Source of the DNA: Candidatus Zhuqueibacterota bacterium
GTDB lineage: Bacteria; Zhuqueibacterota; Zhuqueibacteria; Zhuqueibacterales; Zhuqueibacteraceae
NCBI GenBank assembly: GCA_022616415.1
Contig: JAKEEU010000201.1
Location: 1-61,644 of the forward strand
Direction of reading: 5' to 3'
Length of the DNA: 61,644 nucleotides
Numbering within the stretch: position 1 is the stretch's first letter; every line of letters starts with the position of its first letter. Under the pieces are notes generated by a model. The model was not told where the DNA came from. It searched no databases and saw only the letters and a list, made by a program, of their open reading frames with translations. Shown here piece after piece: positions 8,128 through 14,560 of the stretch. A program made the position numbers and the translations under genes.

Positions 8128-9699
8128 ATGAACGAAAACGGCAAGTCTCTTGAATCCTGGATTTGGGACGCGGCGTGCTCGATTCGCGGCGCCAAAGATG
8201 CGCCAAAATACAAAGAGTACATTCTGCCGCTCATCTTCACCAAGCGGCTGTGCGATGTATTTGATGACGAGCTGAATCGCATCGCCAAAGAAGTCGGCAC
8301 GCGCGCCAAAGCATTCAAGCTGGTGAAGCACGACAAAAAGCTCGTGCGCTTTTATCTCCCGTTGCAGCCGGAAAATCCCGACGAGCCGGTGTGGTCGATC
8401 ATTCGCAAGCTCGCGGACAAAATCGGGTTGCAGCTCACCACGTATCTGCGGGCGATTGCGGACGCGAACCCACTACTCAAAGGCATCATCGACCGCGTGG
8501 ATTTCAACGCTACCACTCACGGCGTGCGCGATTTGGCCGACGACCGCTTGAGCAATCTCATCGAGCGCATCAGCGAAAAGCGCCTCGGCCTCAAGGACGT
8601 CGAGCCGGACATCATCGGGCGCAGCTACGAGTATCTCATCCGCAAATTTGCCGAGGGCAGCGTTTCCAGCGCCGGTGAGTTTTACACGCCCAAAGAAGTC
8701 GGCCTGCTCATGGCGCGCATCATCGACCCCGAGCCGGGCATGGAGATTTACGACCCCTGCTGTGGCTCCGCCGGCTTGCTCATCAAATGCCAGCTCGTAC
8801 TGGAGCGCGAAAGGGAGCGCGGACTTTCCAGTCCGCGAGCCAGCGGGTTAGAAAACCCGCACTCCTTTGTCAAACTTTACGGTCAGGAATACACGCCCGA
8901 AACCTGGGCCATGGCCAACATGAACATGATCATCCACGACATGGAAGGCCAAATTGAAATCGGCGACGCGTTCAAAAATCCAAAATTCCGCAAAGCCAAC
9001 CGCCTACGCACATTTGACCGCGTCGTCACCAATCCCATGTGGAATCAGGATTGGTTCACCGAAAAGGATTACGACGCCGACGAGCTGGACCGCTTTCCCA
9101 AAGGCGCGGGTTTTCCGGGCCGCAAGGCGGATTGGGGTTGGGTGCAAATCGTGCTCGCCAGCTTGAATGACGCCGGCCGCGCCGCCATCGTGCTCGATAC
9201 CGGCGCAGCCTCGCGCGGATCGGGCAATGCCAACACGAACAAAGAGAAAGACGTGCGCCGCTGGTTCGTCGAACAAGATTTGATCGAAGGTGTGATTTAT
9301 TTGCCGGAGAATTTGTTTTACAACACCACCGCGCCGGGCATCATCATCTTTTTGAACAAAGCCAAATCCAAAAAGCAAAAGGGCAAGCTCCTGCTGCTCA
9401 ACGCCGGCGGCGAGTTTGCCAAAGGCGATCCCAAGAATTACATTCCCGAAGAAAGCATCGAGCGCATTGCCAAGACCTTCACGGCCTGGCGTGAAGAAGA
9501 GAAGTTTAGCCGCATCGTCAGCCGCGAGGAGATTGCGAAGAATGATTTTAACATCTCGCCGAGCCGTTACATTCATACTGGGGCGGGCGAAGAGTATCGG
9601 CCGATTGCGGAGATTGTGGAGGAGTTGGAGGTACTGGAGGAAGAGACGAGCAAAACGAATCAAAACCTGAAATCGATCCTCACAAAGTTGATCATTTGA
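8128..9699 (+). CDS. hsdM: type I restriction-modification N6-adenine methyltransferase subunit HsdM
   Basis: A 523-residue DNA methyltransferase using S-adenosylmethionine to methylate adenine within the bipartite site read by HsdS. The N-terminal helical domain starts at SLESWIWDAACSIRG. The SAM motif I region is YDPCCGSAGLLI and the catalytic motif IV is NPMW, the variant found in one HsdM subgroup. Between LVLERE and FVKLYGQE lies an 18-codon insert (RGLSSPRASGLENPHS) encoded by a palindromic REP doublet. It is in frame and placed in what should be a surface linker. hsdS follows after one base. The start at 8128 is chosen by homology-like sequence; no strong ribosome binding site is seen. 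Confidence 0.93.
   Translation: MNENGKSLESWIWDAACSIRGAKDAPKYKEYILPLIFTKRLCDVFDDELNRIAKEVGTRAKAFKLVKHDKKLVRFYLPLQPENPDEPVWSIIRKLADKIGLQLTTYLRAIADANPLLKGIIDRVDFNATTHGVRDLADDRLSNLIERISEKRLGLKDVEPDIIGRSYEYLIRKFAEGSVSSAGEFYTPKEVGLLMARIIDPEPGMEIYDPCCGSAGLLIKCQLVLERERERGLSSPRASGLENPHSFVKLYGQEYTPETWAMANMNMIIHDMEGQIEIGDAFKNPKFRKANRLRTFDRVVTNPMWNQDWFTEKDYDADELDRFPKGAGFPGRKADWGWVQIVLASLNDAGRAAIVLDTGAASRGSGNANTNKEKDVRRWFVEQDLIEGVIYLPENLFYNTTAPGIIIFLNKAKSKKQKGKLLLLNAGGEFAKGDPKNYIPEESIERIAKTFTAWREEEKFSRIVSREEIAKNDFNISPSRYIHTGAGEEYRPIAEIVEELEVLEEETSKTNQNLKSILTKLII
8814..8865. repeat. REPIN (REP doublet) inside hsdM
   Basis: A left unit GGAGCGCGGACTTTCCAGTC faces a right unit GCGGGTTAGAAAACCCGCAC ending in CTCC. 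Each forms its own hairpin, and GGAG/CTCC flank the pair. It is translated in frame within hsdM. Confidence 0.85.
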
Positions 9700-9700
9700 T

Positions 9701-11026
9701 ATGAATGATTTGAAAGGAACAGAAATTGGTACAATTGCCCGAAACTGGAAAGTTGTTGATTTGGGTTCAGTTTGTGAGCCACCGCAATATGGTTTCACAG
9801 CCACAGCACAAGAAAAGGGCAATGTAAGATTTCTGAGAATAACCGATATCGGTGATGTTAGTGTGCGGTGGGATAATGTTCCTTATTGTGATTGTACAAT
9901 TGAGGAGATTGAAAAATATCGACTGCAATCCGGTGACATCGTATTTGCTCGAATTGGCGCAACCACAGGAAAAAGTTATCTCATCGAGAATCCGCCCGAT
10001 GCTGTTTTCGCATCATACTTGATTCGAGTTCGTACGAAGCCAGACATGAATCCCGTTTTCTTGAGTCATTTCTTCCATTCATCTGGTTATTGGCGACAGG
10101 TTGATGCTTACAAAAATGCCAATCTGAAAAAAGGTGTAAGTGGTTCGCTTCTGAAAACCCTTTCTGTCCCAGTTCCCCCTCTCTCCGAGCAGCGCAAAAT
10201 CGCGGCAGTGTTGTCGCTAGTGCAGCGAGCGATTGAGCAGCAGGAGCGGCTCATCGCGCTGACCACGGAACTGAAAAAGGCGCTCATGCACAAACTCTTC
10301 ACCGAAGGCCTGCGCGGCGAACCACTAAAGATGACCGAAATCGGCCCCGTGCCGGAGAGTTGGGAGGAGGCAACGCTTGGGCAGTTCGCAACTAAACCGC
10401 ATGGTGTTTTGCAGACCGGCCCATTCGGAAGTCAGTTGCACAAAAACGAGTATCAGGATAGTGGAATTCCAGTCGTCAATCCCACACATCTTGCCGGCAA
10501 CCGGATCAATCACGAAGATGTGCCAAGGGTCACACTTGAAACGGCTAAAAGGCTTGAACGACACATTCTGCGGAAAGGTGATATTCTCTTTGGAAGGCGG
10601 GGCGAAATTGGTCGGCATGGTCTTGTGACAGCCGAAGAAGATGGTTGGCTTTGCGGCACCGGGTGCTTTCTGGTTCGTGTGCGAAGCGAACGATTAGACA
10701 ATCGTTTTCTTTCATATTATTTTTCAACTTCGCAAATCGTCACTTGGTTGAACTCTCACGCGGCTGGTGCAATTATGCCTAATCTCAACAATACCGTGCT
10801 GAGGCAAATGCCTGTTTGTTTTCCGGCGTTCGAAGATCAGCTTGAAATCGCAGATTGCCTCGACACAGTTGAACAAAAAATTCAAATTGCCGAGTCAAAA
10901 AGAGACGCTTTGAGAGATCTCTTCCACACCCTTTTGCACCAACTCATGACGGCGCAGATTCGCGTCCACAATTTGGAGTTAGAATGGAGCGCGGACATTC
11001 CTGTCCGCCATGCGCGTGTGGACTAG
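9701..11026 (+). CDS. hsdS: type I restriction-modification specificity subunit HsdS
   Basis: A 441-residue DNA-recognition subunit with two target-recognition domains (about 10-150 and 220-370). Each is followed by a conserved helix; the first spacer contains PLSEQRKIAAVLSLVQRAIE and ELKKALMHKLFTEGL. The second half opens with GPVPESWEEATLGQFATKPH. It sets the target for HsdM methylation. The start is one base after the hsdM stop. The last 14 codons (WSADIPVRHARVD) and the TAG stop come from a REP doublet, so the native C-terminus has been replaced. A partial duplicate of the native 3' end lies downstream. Confidence 0.93.
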   Translation: MNDLKGTEIGTIARNWKVVDLGSVCEPPQYGFTATAQEKGNVRFLRITDIGDVSVRWDNVPYCDCTIEEIEKYRLQSGDIVFARIGATTGKSYLIENPPDAVFASYLIRVRTKPDMNPVFLSHFFHSSGYWRQVDAYKNANLKKGVSGSLLKTLSVPVPPLSEQRKIAAVLSLVQRAIEQQERLIALTTELKKALMHKLFTEGLRGEPLKMTEIGPVPESWEEATLGQFATKPHGVLQTGPFGSQLHKNEYQDSGIPVVNPTHLAGNRINHEDVPRVTLETAKRLERHILRKGDILFGRRGEIGRHGLVTAEEDGWLCGTGCFLVRVRSERLDNRFLSYYFSTSQIVTWLNSHAAGAIMPNLNNTVLRQMPVCFPAFEDQLEIADCLDTVEQKIQIAESKRDALRDLFHTLLHQLMTAQIRVHNLELEWSADIPVRHARVD

Positions 11027-11208
11027 AAAGTCCACGCTCCCATCGCGTCCACGATTTAAAGTTACAAGGGAGCGCGGACATTCCTGTCCGCCATGCGCGC
11101 GTGAACTAGAAAGTCCACGCTCCTTTTGCACCAACTCATGACGGCGCAGATTCGCGTCCACGATTTGGAGTTAGAAGGGAGCGCGGACATTCTTGTCCGC
11201 AATAGACA
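10932..11208. repeat. tandem duplication of hsdS 3' end plus REP units
   Basis: The block starting TTTTGCACCAACTCATGACG at 10932 recurs at 11123. A shorter middle copy starting TCGCGTCCACGATTTA begins at 11043. Each copy ends in a REP unit, so gene tail and REP were amplified together. The third copy diverges after about 11208. Confidence 0.85.
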
Positions 11209-11282
11209 GGCTTGAAGGCCTTCTTAATAAACGCATAAATTTTCGAGAAGACTAAAACCTGTGGACTAAAAGTCCACACTCC
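10986..11282. repeat. three REPIN elements between hsdS and the transposase gene
   Basis: Doublets lie at 10986-11040 and 11069-11123, each with left GGAGCGCGGACATTCCTGTC and right GGACTAGAAAGTCCACGCTC type units. A third at 11178-11282 has the same two units separated by a longer spacer. Left and right units are inverted relative to each other, the defining layout of REPINs. Confidence 0.85.
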
Positions 11283-11297
11283 AATAGGAGGGCAATT

Positions 11298-12005
11298 ATG
11301 AAAGAAGATTATGAAAACAGTGGCACTCAAAGTGCGCAAGGCGGACTGGAAAGTCCGCCCTCCCTTTCTTCTTTTTTCGATCCTGATAAAGAGATCGAGA
11401 TGCACGTGCATCGTTTGCCGCATTGGCAACAAGGCGAGGTTTTCTATTTTGTCACGTGGCGGCTGGCTGATTCTTTACCGCAAGAGAAGCTCAAGCAGTG
11501 GCGGGAGGAAAAAGATAATTGGCTGCGCTTGCATCCCGAGCCGTGGGATGAGGAAACGGAGGAGGAATATCATCGCCAATTTTCAGATCGAATCGATCAA
11601 TGGCTTGACGCCGGGGAAGGTTCCTGCGTTCTGCGGGATCCCGCGTTGGCCAATGTCGTCGCCGAAGCGTTCCATCATTTCGACGGCAAACGCTATGATC
11701 TCGTGGCTTTCGTGGTGATGCCGAATCACGTTCACGCGCTTTTTCGCCTGCGCGCGCCGCATCGCCTGGAGGAAGTGATCAAATCCTGGAAAGGTTTTAC
11801 GGCGCGAGAGATTAACAAGCGTCTCGGCAAACGGGGAGAGTTATGGCAGGAAGGCTATTGGGATCGCATGATCCGCAATGAACGGCATTTCTTCAAATGC
11901 CTGGAGTATATTCAAAAGAACCCCAAGCGCGCGAAGTTGCGGGCAGGGGAATATATTTTATGGGAAGGGGAAACGGAGAGCGGACTTTCGAGTCCACACG
12001 AATGA
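11298..12005 (+). CDS. REP-associated tyrosine transposase (RAYT, Y1/IS200-like)
   Basis: A 235-residue HUH-type single-strand transposase. The core starts near WQQGEVFYFVTWRLADSL. The HUH motif is in VVMPNHVHALFRL (about residues 139-151) and the nucleophilic Tyr lies in CLEYIQKNPKRA (about 204). RAYTs are known to be linked to REP/REPIN dispersal, and the window's REPs cluster around this gene. AGGAGGG precedes the ATG. The N-terminus includes a translated REP (GGLESPPSLSS) and the C-terminus ends inside another (ESGLSSPHE). It interrupts the hsdM-hsdS-hsdR operon in the same orientation. Confidence 0.9.
   Translation: MKEDYENSGTQSAQGGLESPPSLSSFFDPDKEIEMHVHRLPHWQQGEVFYFVTWRLADSLPQEKLKQWREEKDNWLRLHPEPWDEETEEEYHRQFSDRIDQWLDAGEGSCVLRDPALANVVAEAFHHFDGKRYDLVAFVVMPNHVHALFRLRAPHRLEEVIKSWKGFTAREINKRLGKRGELWQEGYWDRMIRNERHFFKCLEYIQKNPKRAKLRAGEYILWEGETESGLSSPHE
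11339..11363. repeat. REP unit inside the RAYT N-terminus
   Basis: AGGCGGACTGGAAAGTCCGC plus the following CCTCC forms a GCGGACT/AGTCCGC hairpin. It is translated as GGLESPPS. A weaker hairpin, GCACTCAAAGTGC, lies just upstream at 11324-11336. Confidence 0.8.
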
Positions 12006-12049
12006 GATAGCCAAATCAAGTCGTGCGGGTTGGAAAACCCGCACTCCCT
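11977..12049. repeat. REPIN spanning the RAYT stop codon
   Basis: The left unit GAGAGCGGACTTTCGAGTCC codes for the RAYT C-terminal residues. The right unit GTGCGGGTTGGAAAACCCGC ends in ACTCC. The 28-base spacer contains the RAYT stop codon. Confidence 0.75.
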
Positions 12050-12055
12050 TGAAGT

Positions 12056-12145
12056 GCCGGGCTTTCGAGTCCGCATGATTGAAATAGCCACAGAGGTAAA
12101 AACCAATAACCAGCAAAAAACGCGGGTTGGAAAACCCGCGCTCCC
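12056..12145. repeat. REPIN immediately upstream of hsdR
   Basis: A degenerate left unit (GCCGGGCTTTCGAGTCCGC, about 12056) and a perfect right unit (CGCGGGTTGGAAAACCCGCG at 12121-12140, then CTCC) bracket a 46-base spacer. The right unit ends 8 bases before the hsdR ATG and occupies the expected ribosome binding site position. Confidence 0.75.
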
Positions 12146-12152
12146 TTTATTT

Positions 12153-14081
12153 ATGCCAACATCGAAAGAATACAAAACCGTGCAAGCGCGAATTCTGCAC
12201 TATGCGCAGGAAATCGGTTGGAAGTACGTATCGCGCGAGGAAGCGGAACAGCGGCGTGGTCGCGGACTGGAAAGTCCGCGCTCCCTTTCCCTTTTCTTTG
12301 AGGATTTGCTCTATACCAAGGTGCGGGAGTTCAATTCTAAATACAAAGAGGCCGAAGGCGCGTTGGTGGGTACGCTGCAACGCTTGCATACCGACATTTA
12401 TGGCAATCGCGAGTTTCTGGCTTACTTGCGGAATCAAGGCAAATTTCCCTATATGGAGGAGAATCGCGAGTTGGATTTGATGGTGATCGACTACGATGAT
12501 CTCTTCCGGCCGCAGGAGAAGTGGCGCAATGTATACGAGGTTACCGAGGAGTTTTATTTTCACAACGACCGCTACGGCACGCGTGAGGATGTGGTGTTTC
12601 TCATCAATGGCATTCCGGTGCTGGCAATCGAATGCAAGAACGCCACGAAGGATGAGGCCATCGCGTTGGGAATCGATCAGATTCGCCGATATCACGCTGA
12701 AACACCGGAGGTGATGGTGCCGCAAATGCTCTTCACCGCCACCGAGGCCATTGGCTTTGCGTATGGCGTCACGTGGAACACAGTGCGCCGCAACATCTTT
12801 CGCTGGAAGCACGAAGAAGTCGGGAATCTGGAAGCCAAAATCAAAACATTTTGCGCCGTACCGCAGGTGTTGCGCTTTATCAAGGATTTCATTATTTTCG
12901 CGGAGAAAGAAGAAGAGCTGCAAAAATACCTGTTGCGCCAGCATCAAACGGCGGCGGTGGACAAGGTGGTAGCGCGAGCGCTCGAAGCGAAACGCACGCG
13001 CGGGCTGGTTTGGCACACGCAGGGCAGCGGCAAAACTTTTACGATGATCAAAGCCTATGAGAATGAACGCGAGGAGATGTTGAAACCGCACGGTTTCGTG
13101 CTCGATTTTGTGGGGATTTTCAACAAATTGGAAAAGGCGCTGGCCTTCGATAGTGATGAGATCAATGCCATTGTCAAAGATATGCGCCTGCTCAAGCAGC
13201 TTTTCAAAGCGAAAATGGAGAGCAAAGCGCCGGCGTATCTCCAACTAATCGCGCGCAATTTTGACGACAAGGACGTCGATAATCTGATCGAGTACTTCCG
13301 CGACAAAGAACGCCTCAAGGAGCTGTTCAAGGAATATAAAGAAATCGAGATGCTGTACGAGATCATCTCGCCTGACGCCTTTCTGCGGCCGTTTATCGAG
13401 GATTACGCGACTTTGTCGGGGATCTACGAGGTGGTGAGAAATGCTTACACCCGCCGCGTCTACGTCGATAAAGCGTTTCAAAAGAAAACGAACGAGCTGG
13501 TGCAGCAACACATTGGGGCGAGGATAAGCGAGGCAAGAGAAGAATACGTTGTCATTGATCGCAGGACGCTGGAAACCATCAAGCAGCGCGAGGAGGGCGA
13601 CGCCACCAAGGTCATCAATTTGGTGAAGGCGATACAGAAAACCGCGGAGGAGAATGCCGGCGACCCGTTCCTTGTCGCGTTGACCGATCGGGCAAGAGCG
13701 GTGCAGGAAAGCTTCGAGGACCGCCAAACCGGCACGGCGGAGGCGCTGGCGGCTTTGTTGCATGAAATCGAGCGCAACGAGCAACGCAAGAAGCGGCAGG
13801 CCGAGAAGGGTTTGGACGCGCTGACATTTTTCGTTTTCGTGAGGCTGGAAGAGAGTGGCATTCCTAATGCCGAAACGGTGAGCAAAAAGGTGCAAGAGGC
13901 ATTCGCGAATTATCCTAACTGGCAAAACAGCGAAAAAGAGTTGCGAGAGTTGCGCCAGCGGGTAACTTTTGCTATTTATGCGGAAGAAGATGATTTGGAA
14001 AAAGTCACGGAGTTGGTGGAGGGTTTATTCAGCACATTGCAGAGAACATATAACGGAGGGCGGACTTTCCAGTCCGCCTGA
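12153..14081 (+). CDS. hsdR: HsdR restriction subunit with helicase motor deleted
   Basis: Type I R subunits cut DNA after ATP-driven translocation and are normally about 1000 residues. This one is 642. The N-terminal nuclease domain is intact (ELDLMVIDYDD near 108, GIPVLAIECKN near 155), and Walker A HTQGSGKTF is at about 289. The sequence then jumps from TFTMIKA to YENEREEMLKPHGFVLDFVG, which belongs just after motif VI. The DEAH box, TAT motif and motifs IV-VI are all missing, in frame. The C-terminal helical domain follows. A translated REP (RGLESPRSLS) sits near residues 36-46, and the last residues (GGRTFQSA) come from another REP. It is probably unable to restrict. The start at 12153 is chosen because upstream codons are REP sequence. 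Confidence 0.85.
   Translation: MPTSKEYKTVQARILHYAQEIGWKYVSREEAEQRRGRGLESPRSLSLFFEDLLYTKVREFNSKYKEAEGALVGTLQRLHTDIYGNREFLAYLRNQGKFPYMEENRELDLMVIDYDDLFRPQEKWRNVYEVTEEFYFHNDRYGTREDVVFLINGIPVLAIECKNATKDEAIALGIDQIRRYHAETPEVMVPQMLFTATEAIGFAYGVTWNTVRRNIFRWKHEEVGNLEAKIKTFCAVPQVLRFIKDFIIFAEKEEELQKYLLRQHQTAAVDKVVARALEAKRTRGLVWHTQGSGKTFTMIKAYENEREEMLKPHGFVLDFVGIFNKLEKALAFDSDEINAIVKDMRLLKQLFKAKMESKAPAYLQLIARNFDDKDVDNLIEYFRDKERLKELFKEYKEIEMLYEIISPDAFLRPFIEDYATLSGIYEVVRNAYTRRVYVDKAFQKKTNELVQQHIGARISEAREEYVVIDRRTLETIKQREEGDATKVINLVKAIQKTAEENAGDPFLVALTDRARAVQESFEDRQTGTAEALAALLHEIERNEQRKKRQAEKGLDALTFFVFVRLEESGIPNAETVSKKVQEAFANYPNWQNSEKELRELRQRVTFAIYAEEDDLEKVTELVEGLFSTLQRTYNGGRTFQSA
12260..12284. repeat. REP unit inside hsdR
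   Basis: GCGGACTGGAAAGTCCGCGC followed by TCCC lies within the hsdR N-terminal coding region. It is translated in the same frame (GLESPRS) as the copies in hsdM and the RAYT gene. Confidence 0.8.
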
Positions 14082-14222
14082 GAAGTCTATGCAAAACATA
14101 TAACGGAGGGCGGACTTTCCAGTCCGCCTGAGAAGTCTATGCAAAACAAATGTAAGTGCGGACTAGAAAGTCCGCACTCCGTTTATGTGCAAAACAAACG
14201 CGGACTGGAAAGTCCGCGTTCC
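14049..14222. repeat. REP cluster with a 50-bp direct duplication after hsdR
   Basis: A 50-base block beginning ATAACGGAGGGCGGACTTTC and ending TATGCAAAACAT is present at 14049-14098 and again from 14099. The hsdR stop lies in the first copy. Two opposite-facing REP units follow, at about 14155-14180 (GCGGACTAGAAAGTCCGC) and 14198-14222 (GCGGACTGGAAAGTCCGC). Confidence 0.85.
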
Positions 14223-14233
14223 CTTTTCTTATC

Positions 14234-14539
14234 ATGAATAAAGAAGATTTCAAACAGCGCGTGCTGGAGTGGGCCGGCAAACTCGATGTGCGGGTTCGCT
14301 CACTCGCGGTGCGTCCGATGAAAAATAAATGGGCCTCGTGCTCGACCGCCGGCAATCTGAATTTCAACGCGGATTTGTTGGAGCTTGACCGCGAGATTGG
14401 GGATTATGTCATCGTTCATGAGCTGCTGCACTTTTTTGTGCCCAATCACGGCAAGCTGTGGAAGAGCCTGATGAGGGTGCATCTCGGTGACTATGAACGC
14501 TTACAAGAACGACTGCGTCAGAGAATTAACTCTCGATAA
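14234..14539 (+). CDS. YgjP-like (DUF45/M48-type) metallopeptidase
   Basis: A 101-residue protein of the YgjP-like metallopeptidase family, often encoded beside type I hsdR genes. The zinc motif HELLHFF is followed at normal spacing by NHGKLWKSLM. Upstream, RPMKNKWASCSTAGNLNFN is the family signature. Full-length members have about 170-230 residues, so this is a short form covering the catalytic core. Its job in the restriction-modification locus is unknown. The start is chosen at the ATG after the REP unit; the upstream in-frame codons are repeat sequence. Confidence 0.85.
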   Translation: MNKEDFKQRVLEWAGKLDVRVRSLAVRPMKNKWASCSTAGNLNFNADLLELDREIGDYVIVHELLHFFVPNHGKLWKSLMRVHLGDYERLQERLRQRINSR

Positions 14540-14560
14540 AATAACTTTTGAAACGCAACC

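Noticed and set aside
10986..11282. Possible CRISPR array (repeated about 25-bp units)
   Set aside because: Units alternate in orientation, spacing is irregular, spacers are themselves duplicated gene tail, and no cas gene is present. REPINs explain the pattern.
12147..13244. A 365-codon minus-strand frame
   Set aside because: It lies antisense to hsdR, whose domains are clear; the antisense product shows no family features.
8128..14539. Integrated phage or conjugative element around the restriction-modification island
   Set aside because: No integrase, phage structural or transfer genes and no flanking direct repeats were seen. The only mobility gene is the RAYT, which fits the local REPs.
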